DNA from: Plumapathes pennacea
Taxonomy: Eukaryota; Cnidaria; Anthozoa; Antipatharia; Myriopathidae
NCBI GenBank assembly: GCA_964036295.1
Contig: OZ038467.1
Location: 12,859,670-12,923,669, forward strand
Direction: 5' to 3'
DNA length: 64,000 bases
In this document: in pieces, positions 11,001 through 64,000 of the stretch
Layout: each line of letters begins with the position of its first letter
Numbering within the stretch: position 1 is the stretch's first letter
Notes under the pieces: generated by a model
Database searches by the model: none
Seen by the model: the letters and a program-made list of their open reading frames with translations, nothing else
Told to the model about the DNA's origin: nothing
Made by a program: the position numbers and the translations under genes

Positions 11001-14000
11001 TGTCATACTCCCTCCGTTTGGAATACGAACTTTGTTCAGTTTCACAGTTTCCAAATGCATTTTCTAACGCAGAACAAATCAATCCGTTCAAATCTGTTCT
11101 CTGTCTTGAGCGTCACGATTTGAAACCCCTCGCAGGCCTCGGGGGATAATAACATAGGACAGCTACTTATTTTATAATCCTGCAAGTCTTTACATAGTTA
11201 TATAAACCTATGTATTTGAATTGGAGAAGTTCATACACAAGTAAACAAAGTGACAAGCGAATAATGTTGTTTTTCAGACACTTGATTTTCCGGGTTTTTC
11301 TACACATTTTAAAATTTATCTTTCTGTTTTAAGGTTCGTTACTTTAATGTAAATAGAAACTTTTCTTTTCGAAACTAGAGCTCTTACTTACTCTTCAGAC
11401 TTCATCCAATTGTGAAAATGTTCGAGCGACTCTTTCTTTAGATTGATGATTATCGCCTCGACATCCTTTGGTAAAAACTGCAGTTCGCTCTCATGGAGAC
11501 CAGACAACCTCTTGTTCTGCAGAAATGGTTCTGCACACTGACTGCGCAACAGTTCGTTCTGCTCTCGGAGCTCTTCCAGTTGCTTTTTTACATCACATTC
11601 CATCTCAGTACCACCCTCTTGGGCTGTGGGCTACGAGCAAGGAAATAACAATGATGAAAACAATGACTGGGATGTACAAGAACAAGAACAAGGGCAAAAA
11701 CAAGAAACTCAGAAAGACTCATATCAAAGACAACTTTAAAACAATGAAGAACTACTACACTAAGGGAACTAGATTTCGACTGCGTCGGCGCGGATGAAGA
11801 CGTATAAATTGAGTCGACTAAGGGTCGATGTATGAAACTTAGACACCGTAAAAGAATTGGAAGCTGAAGTTTCCAGCGCTAGCTCTTCGTCGGAGCAAAT
11901 TGACTTTCCCATCACTTTGCTCGGACGAAGGGCTAGCGCTCGAAACGCCGGCTCCCAATTCTCATACGGCTTTTCATATACCGACCCTTAGTCGATTCAT
12001 TTTATATATTTTGAAGCACCAGTAGTCAAGAACAGCAAAGAACGATCATCGGATAAGTTTATACTTGTGGACATGGCCTAAGGCATGCACTTACCTTGTT
12101 TTTCTGCTGCTTTTGAATCTCATAAGCTTGACTACAACACAAAAACAGACGCATTTAAAGTCTCAATAGTTAAGGTTCACTGCGCGTGCCCTCGATAAAT
12201 GGTACATACACTGTTATTTTCAGGGAGTTATTTTAACTCCAAAAAGGGAGTTAAAAGAAAGGTACAGAACGACTCCTTTTTTAGAGTAGTTTTCACTCCC
12301 ACTTTTTAACTCCCTCATGAGAGTAAAAATTAACTCCCTAAATAGGAGTTGATATCACCTCTGTTTTGGAGTTAAAGCAAATGAAGGGAGTTAAAAAACG
12401 AGGAAGTTAAAAAGTGGGAGTGAAAACTACTCTAAAAAAGGAGTCGTTCTGTACTTTTTTTTTACTCCCTTTTTGGAGTTAAAATAACTCCCTGAAAATA
12501 ACAGTGTACATTACACATACTGTGTAAAGTTATTCGACTGCGGGAACGTAGATCTCATAGTTATCTTTTACATGCATTCTCAATGTAGAGTGCAATTTAG
12601 GTTAATTAGTGAACGGGAAACACAGGCGTTTGCCAGTTTCATTCAATGCGAAACCTCGTGGTAACCACAAATATCGGTCTTCCTGAAGTCCTACTCTCAT
12701 CCAAACAGTCACAACCAAAACGTTGTGTTGAAATTCCGGGGTTGAAACCATTACAAGTCTATTTAGTGCTATTTGTACACTTTTTATATAGAGAACATAT
12801 TTCGAACTTTGAGTTTCAAATTAAAGAAATACGAATAACCAAAAATGAAGCTTTACTCACTCTTTCGATTGTTGTTCCAGCTTTTCCACTTCATTCTTTA
12901 GACAAGTGTTTTCTGTCTGAATTTCCCGCAGCGCATCCAGCAAATCTCTTCCTCTCTCTCTAACGTTGGCCACCTCAACCGACAGATTACTCTTTTGTTT
13001 CTCTATTTCTTTCAGAGTGTTCTGATGGTGCTTGTTCTGCTGATGAAGGTCGTCAATCTCATGCTGAAGTTTCTCTTTTCCAGTCGCCATTTCCTGCTTC
13101 GTTTTCTTCAGTTCTACTTGAAGTCTCTTTACTTCGGAACACAAGGCAAGACATCGAGGTCTGACGTTGTTCAGAGATGTGGTTAACTTGCTCGTTTGGG
13201 TTTTCAATTCTTTCATTTCTTCCCTGGGCCCATTCTTTTGACTTTCTGTTTTCTTCACGTCACTGCGCAAGTTGTTGTTTTCCACTTGCAGGGCCTTGCT
13301 TTGCTTTAGATCTTTCATAGCTAGTTCGATTGCTTTCTCTTTCAACTCTTCCTCTAAGTCCTTGTTCTTGCTTCCCACCTTCAATGCAGAACTGCGTAGC
13401 TGCTGTTTCTCCTCTTGTGCTTTTTCAAGAGCCTTCCTTCCCGATGACTCTTCACTTTTCTCGTCTTGCCTGGTGGTTTCTAACTCCTTGTTCGGTTTTA
13501 ATTCTTTGACTTCTTGCAATAACTGTTCGTTTTCTTGCTGGATCTCCTTCATTTTCACTACTAAACCGTCTTTATCACTCATGATTTCCTGCAGCTCATT
13601 GTACTGTTCTTTGTACGACATTTCGACTTCTTTCTCACTTCTTTGCACTTGTTTAACTTCTTTCGAGAGTTCCCCGTTTTCACGTTGCAGTTGATCGTTT
13701 TGCTGTTGAATTTCTTTCATTTGACGAGAAAACTCTGTTAGGTCCCTGTACCGTGACTTTATCAGCTGTTTTATTTTCTTGTTCAGAACTTCCTTTTCAC
13801 GCTTTGCCCGCGCCAGTTTTCTATGCTGCATCTCGCTATAATCCACGAGTTGTTCCAGCACGCCTTCCCGTATTTCGAGCTGTTCTCGCAGTTTTCCCTC
13901 GATTTTGATGTGATTCGCCTTTTCCTTCAGTAACCCTTTCACTCGTTTTCTTGTGAGTCTTTGCGGCTCTTGCATGGCTCCCTCGCCATGGGTCCTTATT

Positions 14001-14454
14001 GAACTTTGTGGTTTAAATATGGAAAGAAAACAGCAGGATAAAAAAGGGATCAAATACATATTTTTCCGCCAATTCTCTATTATTCTTCTATCCAGAAAAC
14101 CAGTAAACCTTTTACTAATATACTCATGTAGGAATAATCTCAGATAGATAGAAATTAGCAGCCGCATATCTAGCTACTACCACATGAAAATCTCGAGATT
14201 CCCTTATCCTTGTGTTTTAACATCGTTTTCAATGCTAATGCTCACCTCAAATCTTTCCTTGGAGATGGTAATAACACTGGACTCTCATCATCGCTTTCCA
14301 ACAGAATTGGTTTGCCTGCACTACCGGACTGCTTCCACTTCCATACTCGTCTAAGTATGGAAAAAGTCCTCTCGAGGTTTGCATCCGACGGGTCCTTTCG
14401 CAAAACGTTGACTAGCGTTTCAATCCCACATAAGCTATTTGAAGTCGACACCAT
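4935..14454 (-). CDS. coiled-coil protein gene, about 14 exons (span)
   Basis: Modelled exons (minus strand): 14454-14246, 14003-12861, 12131-12095, 11630-11392, 11098-10850, 10738-10699, 9621-9437, 8406-8367, 8259-8003, 7850-7814, 7460-7369, 6919-6880, 6480-6328 and 5042-4935. All phases agree and give about 942 residues. Residues from about 90 on are rich in Glu, Lys, Gln and Leu with heptad spacing, so a long rod is expected. There is no signal peptide or membrane segment, so it is probably cytoplasmic or organelle-associated, like golgin- or tropomyosin-type rods (inference). The first exon is not coiled coil and has an acidic patch (ESDDESP). From exon 3 on, 37/40-nt exons alternate with longer ones and several are homologous to each other, so the gene grew by cassette duplication. 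The 3' end is uncertain: 5042-4935 or 4545-4159 could be terminal. I do not recognise the family. Confidence 0.6.
5480..5783. mobile_element. foldback element, B module only
   Basis: Closely similar to 60145-60446. It contains two foldbacks: GAAGATATGAATTTTATTTT pairing with its near complement, and CACGAGTGTTTTAC pairing with GTAAAACACTCGTG. It starts at ATAGAGGATATTACACGGC and ends at CTATATAATAAA. It lies between exons 13 and 14 of the coiled-coil gene. Confidence 0.6.
5984..6290. repeat. ACCAGG-rich diverged repeat
   Basis: The words ACCAGG, CCAGGGAGG and CACCAGGTC recur at irregular spacing. Intronic; no exon or clean terminal repeats seen. Confidence 0.25.
6328..6480 (-). CDS. exon 13, coiled-coil gene
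   Basis: Fifty-one codons, phase 0/0, from TTTTCTAG to CAG|GTACGG. It holds a near-tandem VQHLSQHLSEW motif and is less strictly heptad. If not spliced, the frame stays open to 6184. Confidence 0.5.
6880..6919 (-). CDS. short exon 12 (40 nt), coiled-coil gene
   Basis: It encodes RVQLLEADLTEEL after one split-codon base, between CTGTTTGTAG and TTG|GTAAGA. It is a diverged member of the RVKELQ short-exon series. Confidence 0.55.
7369..7460 (-). CDS. exon 11, coiled-coil gene
   Basis: Thirty codons plus 2 nt (SLTQDDVLIANLEDKEQRLE...), between TTTCCATAG and CAGAA|GTTAGT. Heptad-like. Confidence 0.55.
7814..7850 (-). CDS. short exon 10 (37 nt), coiled-coil gene
   Basis: It encodes RADELERQLKEK after one split-codon base, between TTTGCTTTAG and AAG|GTGAGA. 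A 27-nt poly-A run on the plus strand sits just beyond the acceptor. Confidence 0.6.
7858..7884 (+). repeat. poly-A run
   Basis: About 27 A residues just outside the acceptor of the 37-nt exon at 7814-7850. Confidence 0.7.
8003..8259 (-). CDS. exon 9, coiled-coil gene
   Basis: Eighty-five codons plus 2 nt, from TTTTTTCTTAG to AGTGG|GTGAGT. It shares QLEELREQNELLR with exons 4 and 7 and continues with regular heptads (ELSDLVEDLKMKERNLRDML). Confidence 0.65.
8367..8406 (-). CDS. short exon 8 (40 nt), coiled-coil gene
   Basis: It encodes RVKELQKKLDEYQ after one split-codon base, between CATTTTGCAG and CAG|GTGCGT. Confidence 0.6.
8510..8694 (-). pseudogene. decayed exon homologous to exon 5
   Basis: It is homologous to 10850-11098 (shared NGLICSALEN and SSYSKRR). 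The donor base pair that reads GT in the intact copy reads GG here (AAAAGTGGGAAC versus AAAAGTGTAAGC). A one-base deletion just upstream (GCAAAGC versus GCAAAAGC) shifts the frame, and reading on meets a stop at 8481-8483. Skipping it keeps the reading frame because exon 7 ends and exon 8 begins in phase 2. Confidence 0.55.
8882..9195. mobile_element. TA-flanked MITE, copy 1 (Tc1/mariner-like)
   Basis: Ends GAGCGGTTCTCGGATGACTG and CAGTCATCCGAAAACGGCTC form terminal inverted repeats flanked by TA on both sides. About 314 bp, noncoding, with several GGTTTTGGTTTT and ATTGG motifs. The related cassette copy 2 near 11145-11160 shows the empty site (GGGGGATAATA), which confirms insertion into TA. 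Copy 2 of the MITE is at 15908-16215. Confidence 0.8.
9437..9621 (-). CDS. exon 7, coiled-coil gene (cassette copy 1)
   Basis: Sixty-one codons plus 2 nt, with the same acceptor and donor contexts as exon 4. It lacks 18 codons in frame relative to exon 4, so it remains usable. Confidence 0.6.
9622..10698. repeat. intron between duplicated cassettes, with an internal direct repeat
   Basis: A segment near 9815-9890 (GTCCTCAGCCTATACGTTGA...GATTTATATATTGTA) recurs at about 10605-10675. The rest shows no supported exon. Confidence 0.4.
10699..10738 (-). CDS. short exon 6 (40 nt), coiled-coil gene
   Basis: It encodes RVKELQKKLDEYK after one split-codon base. Acceptor CATGTTGCAG, donor AAG|GTGCGT. 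Nearly identical to the exon at 8367-8406. Confidence 0.6.
10850..11098 (-). CDS. exon 5, coiled-coil gene (basic, Ser/Arg/Lys-rich)
   Basis: About 82 codons, ending at the donor AAAAGT|GTAAGC in phase 2. The acceptor (CAGAG|A) is weak but is the one whose phase fits both sides. The protein is basic (SYSKRRE, DRSRSKSLRK), unlike the acidic rod exons. The decayed homologue lies at 8510-8694. Confidence 0.45.
11392..11630 (-). CDS. exon 4, coiled-coil gene (cassette copy 2)
   Basis: Seventy-nine codons plus 2 nt, from the acceptor GCTCGTAG to the donor GAAGA|GTAAGT. It shares KKQLEELREQNELLRSQCAE with exon 7 and, in part, with exon 10. It has 18 more codons than exon 7, in the middle. Confidence 0.6.
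11814..11995. mobile_element. 182-bp foldback element
   Basis: TCGACTAAGGGTCG at the left pairs with CGACCCTTAGTCGA at the right. An inner arm AGCGCTAGCTCTTCGTCGGA pairs with TCGGACGAAGGGCTAGCGCT. Cassette copy 1 near 9805 has no such insert at the matching place (GACGTATAAA continues differently), so it probably arrived after the duplication. Confidence 0.6.
12095..12131 (-). CDS. short exon 3 (37 nt), coiled-coil gene
   Basis: One nt completes the previous codon, then 12 codons (QAYEIQKQQKNK). It lies between GTTGTAG and AAG|GTAAGT. It is the first of five short phase 2-to-0 exons. Confidence 0.55.
12209..12506. mobile_element. 298-bp near-palindromic MITE
   Basis: CACTGTTATTTTCAGGGAGT and its complement end the element, with TA on both sides. 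The arms stay complementary for most of their length (GGGAGTTA/TAACTCCC units, GGTACAGAACGACTCC). Noncoding; a single strand would form a long hairpin. Intronic in the coiled-coil gene. Confidence 0.75.
12861..14003 (-). CDS. exon 2, coiled-coil gene (large rod exon)
   Basis: It encodes 380 codons plus split codons and is open throughout. The acceptor CCACAAAG follows a pyrimidine-rich tract; the donor is AAAGA|GTGAGT in phase 2. The translation is dominated by E, K, Q and L in heptads (for example EIQQQNDQLQRENGELSKEV, repeated in related form). The open frame continues upstream to 14167, but the split codon AG|T joins exon 1 exactly. Confidence 0.8.
14246..14454 (-). CDS. exon 1, coiled-coil gene
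   Basis: It runs from ATG (MVSTSNSLCG...) to the donor TTGAG|GTGAGC: 69 codons plus 2 nt. It encodes a short helical-looking region with a WKWK motif and an acidic serine patch, and is not coiled coil. Confidence 0.55.
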
Positions 14455-14753
14455 GTCTGCACGTCGAAAACGTGACAGATTCGACTGTCTACTCTTGCCC
14501 CTAGTGGTTGATTGAATCGCACGACTTCCGAAATATACACACTATTGCACTTTGATTAAATTTTCCGCTATTAATTCACGAATTAATCGCAAAGTACACT
14601 TGTACTCAGTAGCACTTCATTGTACAACTGTCCGCACAAAATGCACATCTGGTTTGTTCCAATTTATTGTCACGCAGTTCATTAAGCAACTCGTAATCAT
14701 GACGTTGATACTGTACACTTTATCATAATTATCCAATTACATTAGTGATGTCA

Positions 14754-14765
14754 CGCGCATGCGCA
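14754..14765. promoter_or_regulatory. NRF1-like palindrome between divergent genes
   Basis: CGCGCATGCGCA matches the NRF1 consensus (YGCGCAYGCGCR, reported for many animal TATA-less promoters). It sits about 300 bp upstream of the coiled-coil ATG and 150 bp upstream of the small ORF. No TATA box is obvious nearby. Confidence 0.5.
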
Positions 14766-14907
14766 GTATTCTTAGTGGATCTGGCCAATCTCGTACCGAG
14801 ACCCTCTTACGGCGCATGCTCGACGGAACCAAAGGCCCAGGAAAGATCCGATTTTAAGACGATCCGATTGGTTATTTCCTGAAATACAATGCAAATACGA
14901 CTGGAAC

Positions 14908-15039
14908 ATGGCGGAGCTTTCACCACGAACGATGAAGTTTGCAGGCAACCAGCTGATTGCATCTGCATCAGGCAGCGAATATAACCAGATCCTGCAGCAG
15001 TTACCTAGAATGCAACTTGACCCACTGATGGCTTTTTAA
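14908..15039 (+). CDS. small ORF of 43 codons in the intergenic region
   Basis: It runs from ATG (MAELSPRTMKFAGNQLIASA...) to TAA. The start lies in AACATGGCGGAG, a common YY1-like initiation context in TATA-less genes, and the NRF1-like palindrome is 150 bp upstream. No clear donor follows within the ORF. It could be a small protein, a first exon of a longer transcript using an unseen donor, or chance. Not recognised. Confidence 0.3.
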   Translation: MAELSPRTMKFAGNQLIASASGSEYNQILQQLPRMQLDPLMAF

Positions 15040-15907
15040 AGGTTTTAAAAAACCAAATTATGGTCTTGTTGTAGTTCAACGTCGTCTTCCGCGGCGATCG
15101 ATCACTCCAAAGTTTGACAGCAATCGCTTCTGAGATTTTCGAATGAGGGAAGCTCGTAGCCCTCTGTCGGTACATTATGTCTTCACGCAATTTTGAAACA
15201 CATGTCTGCCAGCTACATGACCAGCTGAGAGCGACGAAGACTGTAGCCAACTCTTAATTATTTGCCACACTATAGCAAATTGTTTTCCGTGCTTTAGGTT
15301 TATGCAATACGTGTGCATATTACTGTATGTGTAGCGGAAACATCTTTCTTTTATGGTCTGATTCCCATTAAAACTTTTGCCGTTTCTCTTCAAGGGGATG
15401 GTCTTTTCAGTTATGATTGTGTTCACAGTACATGCATCATTCCCACTGCACATCACAGTCACTTAATATCAAGATTCAGCAGTAAAAATACTCAGGTCTT
15501 GATTTCGCCTAACCTTAGCAGATGCTTTTTGCTGAACTTGCAAAAGTAAACAATCCATACGTACGTATCCCTTTTCCTTTCCTTGACTTTTGATTGACTT
15601 GGTGCATTTTCGGGGCTCTTATCTCCTTTCAAGTTCTTGTCCTTTTGTGGTTATCTTTTGCATCTTTCCCCAATCGGCCAAAACCAGTTCAAAAGCTTTT
15701 GTAATATCTTCAAAGTATGCTTCGATGCGAAAAAAGAACTGCACTTCTGTCCAACTTTCACTGATTTTCCTGTATCATAAGGCTGTGATTTTTGATGGTA
15801 AAACTGCAACATGTGACTGGTTGCTCTTACGTTTTTGGTGTGAACCGCTGACAATGTAATTATCTGCATTTTTCTTCCTGACTGTAATTGATAGTAAACA
15901 TAACATA

Positions 15908-16215
15908 GAGCCGTTTTCGGATGACTGTCGAAAACCAAAACCAAAGTAATCACACAGGCCAATCACAGAGACTGAGAGAAAACAGTTCAGCCAATTGGAA
16001 GACAAAGTAATTTGCGTTTGGTTTTGAGTTTGGTTTTACTTTCCAATCAGCAGTACGAGTACACGCCATCGCTTGCGTGAGAAGTGTTTGGTTTTGGTTT
16101 TGTCTCTGATTGGCTAAGCATGCTGACAAACTCGTGTGGACCAATCCAAAAGCGAAGCAAACGCAAAACCAAAGCAATCACACAATTACTTTCGACAGTC
16201 ATCCGAAAACGGCTC
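15908..16215. mobile_element. TA-flanked MITE, copy 2 (Tc1/mariner-like)
   Basis: GAGCCGTTTTCGGATGACTG and CAGTCATCCGAAAACGGCTC are perfect terminal inverted repeats flanked by TA. Same family as 8882-9195 in the opposite orientation. It ends 360 bp upstream of the TBC1D10-like start codon, so it forms part of that gene's upstream region. Confidence 0.85.
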
Positions 16216-16575
16216 TAAACAGTGTAAGAGTAAAATACGCTACCATGATCCTTCGCGCGCTCTCAGTTTGTCACGTGTGCTACTGGTCAGCGGACATTCC
16301 CTTTTTCCTGGCCGCCTGTTGTGTGTTGTTATGTACCACACTGTGGTTTTGTTGCTTTTATGCAGCGAGTCAGTACCTTCTGCAATGTTCTGAGCCCTTC
16401 AAGGAACCGAAACTCCACAGATATTTAACTGTCTTCTGCAGGGCCTATATTGTTCAATTCGTATCACGTCGGAAACATTCCAGCCGGAAGTTCTACCCTC
16501 GACCAGATGCACAGGAATATTTGACGAGGGTCAGGATATTTCCTTGGCTAAAACGTATGACAAATTTTCAGCATC

Positions 16576-62000
<45,425 letters not shown>

Positions 62001-62154
62001 CCGCACGCCGAGAGATAAGCGAGTGGAAGCGTACAACGTTCCACTGTAATTTTACAGTGCTACTCGAAATTCTTGGCAGAAGTTTAGTATATTTTTTTTA
62101 GCTTTAATCATTACGGGATGAGGCCAAATTCGTCGAAATTATTTAGTGGATATA

Positions 62155-62305
62155 GGTAATCACATAATTTCACTTTTGGAAAAAGTGAGCACAAGTAAAT
62201 TATTCAAAGACCCCAAAGGCGCGAGTGCAATTTGTGGCCTTTAAAAGATTTACGAGAACTCATTTATTCCAAAGTTGCACGAGAAATCATGTGATTACTT
62301 GTTAA
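62155..62305. repeat. imperfect foldback in the 3' flank
   Basis: GTAATCACATAATTTCAC pairs imperfectly with GAGAAATCATGTGATTAC. The remainder of 62305-63900 shows no supported gene or clear repeat. Confidence 0.4.
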
Positions 62306-62720
62306 TAACATGCACACAATAATTTCCGTCACGCTGTGTTTTTAAATAATTTAGTTTTCAATTGCAAAATTCTGCACTGTTAATTTCCTTTTTTTTTTTT
62401 TTTTTTGCACTGTTCGGGATAAATGAAAATTCTCTCAGCTAATCAGAATGCAGAAATTGTTGCATGCATGTTATTAAGAGGGATAATATTGCCGAAGAAT
62501 GCGGGAATTTTTACTGCCGTGCTTCTATTGCCGAGACCCCAGAACAAGTCGCGGTTACAACAAAAGGCGTGCCTCAGTTCCCCATCCGTTTATTTGGCAT
62601 CTACGACATTGAGGTGGGAAAGATATGACTGAGAAACTATTGACAGCCTTTTTAAGGTTTTGAATAGTGTAAATTTTGTTCGAGAAACGATATACGACTC
62701 ATTTTGTGACGCGTTATTTT

Positions 62721-62767
62721 ATTAAAATATAATATAGAGTAATATAAAAAAATAATGAATTAATAAA
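62721..62767 (+). terminator. possible polyadenylation signals of the TBC1D10-like gene
   Basis: ATTAAA at 62721 and AATAAA at 62762, about 0.7 kb after the stop codon, in AT-rich sequence. Motif evidence only. Confidence 0.3.
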
Positions 62768-63915
62768 TATAAAAAAAATCAAAATAAGAATAAGAATATA
62801 AAAGAGAATTACGAATGTTGTGACGGCCAAAAATTAGACGTAATTGATGGTTCTACATCCATTTCTTGTGGAACTGTGTCTCGTGCTAAAGAAGAATATG
62901 GTTATATTATGTCTGTATCATCGTAAATGTAGAGTTGAAAATGTTATTGATCTTGAGACATTATAGAGATGGGTTATAAAGATCAAATAACGTAAGATTT
63001 TGATGATGTTTGAGGGAATGAAAAGTGCTATCCAACAAGTTAACCTTGGCCGACAAATAATGGTTTTAAAATATTATGTGTGTTATCAGAAGATTGCTTC
63101 ATATATTAGATTCGACAAAAATAATACACTAAGATATGAAAATTATGAAAACTATGAAAATGGTTGGAAACAAATATTGAACTTATGTTATGATGATGTA
63201 GTGAAGGTTGTTTGGAGTTGAATTTTTTTATCATATTTTTAAAGTAATGTGTCACTTCTTGTTGGGCATAGGTCCGTAATGACGTCATTAATAAAATTAG
63301 ATGATCTTTATCGTCGAATTGTCCTCTTAAGGTGGCTCCATAGCGTTTTCAGACGCAATTTCGCGTGGGCACCAAAATCACAATGAAATAAAAACCCGAC
63401 TTTCGTAATTCTCTGGAGGAAATCTGAATTTAGCAGGAAATCCTAAAATCTCGGAATAAAAACAGTTTACAGTGCACGGTTCCTCGAGTCACGAAGAAAC
63501 CAAACTTGCAAGCCTTTCAATCAAACTAAGTACACGCCGGCTTTACTTGATCGCCGATCTTTATCACTTTACCTTCAAATGTATATAACTCTACTGAATT
63601 AGTTTGAAAGTATTGTTTCTGCACATCCTGTCAGGCCAATAACTAAACAAGGAACACAACGATGAAGAAGTTCTACAATTCAGATTTTATTCTGTTTGAC
63701 TTTGAAATGAACAGCCGTCACAAACGCGGCTCGAACGGTCATTTCGGCAATCATCAGTTGCAATGGACAAACCAGTACATTCGGCCTAGTCACAACACTG
63801 ACAGCAAACTTAGACAGAAATTATTGGCGTTGCTATGAAGCTTTGCAAATCCTACTAACCTGCAGAGTTTGATCCCGTGTCAGTCTGTGGCATATTATCT
63901 CGAGAGAAGTTAACG

Positions 63916-64000
63916 TGCTAGTTGCTAGTTGCGATTTGCTAGTTGCAATTTGCTAGTTGCTGGTTGCTAGTTGCGATTTGCTAGTTGCTTTTTGCGATTC
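63916..64000 (+). repeat. tandem repeat running off the right edge
   Basis: GCTAGTTGCGATTTGCTAGT and variants (GCAATTT, GCTGGTT) repeat with a period near 14-22 bp to the last base of the window. Confidence 0.8.

Noticed and set aside
13272-13694. 140-codon plus-strand ORF rich in Ser/Phe/Cys
   Set aside because: Antisense shadow of the large coiled-coil exon 2 (Glu/Lys codons read backwards).

Overview
The window looks like nuclear DNA of a cnidarian, probably an anthozoan such as a stony coral (inference). It is AT-rich and holds spliced genes with GT/AG introns. It also carries many small terminal-inverted-repeat (TIR) elements, a LINE fragment, a gag/protease LTR element and two very large tandem arrays. 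There are no bacterial-style operons or ribosome binding sites. The species cannot be named from sequence alone.

Layout. (1) About 128-2406, minus strand: the first three coding exons of a type II membrane protein whose remainder lies beyond the left edge. (2) About 4159-14454, minus strand: a multi-exon coiled-coil gene. Short 37- or 40-nt exons alternate with long exons under one repeated phase pattern, and part of the gene is tandemly duplicated with a decayed exon in one copy. (3) 14455-16575: the divergent intergenic region, with an NRF1-like palindrome, a 43-codon ORF and a TA-flanked MITE. (4) 16576-62000, plus strand: a complete 13-exon TBC1D10-type Rab GTPase-activating protein gene (359 aa, both catalytic fingers present) spread over 45.4 kb. 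(5) 62001-64000: its 3' flank, ending in a short tandem repeat that runs off the window.

The TBC1D10-like gene is stretched mainly by two introns. Intron 6 (9.75 kb) is mostly a 26-bp minisatellite of roughly 300 copies, interrupted by one 557-bp TIR element. Intron 8 (24.0 kb) is mostly a 196-bp satellite of roughly 80 copies. Two larger elements sit inside that satellite. One is a 3.38-kb LTR retrotransposon with gag and protease but no reverse transcriptase or integrase, flanked by CTAT duplications. The other is a 1.4-kb element with perfect 40-bp TIRs that carries a RecQ-type helicase fragment and, on the opposite strand, a fragment of an SLC25A33/36-type mitochondrial carrier gene. A 233-bp MITE flanked by TAA/TTA has landed in the carrier fragment.

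The most useful parts for a second look are the gene-fragment-carrying TIR element with its nested MITE, the exon-cassette architecture of the coiled-coil gene (including a paralogous empty site that orders duplication before MITE insertion), the gag/protease-only LTR element, and a modular foldback element whose exact ends are fixed by its insertion into a LINE reading frame. Exon boundaries were placed by hand from splice signals, phase and family similarity; no search or RNA evidence was available.
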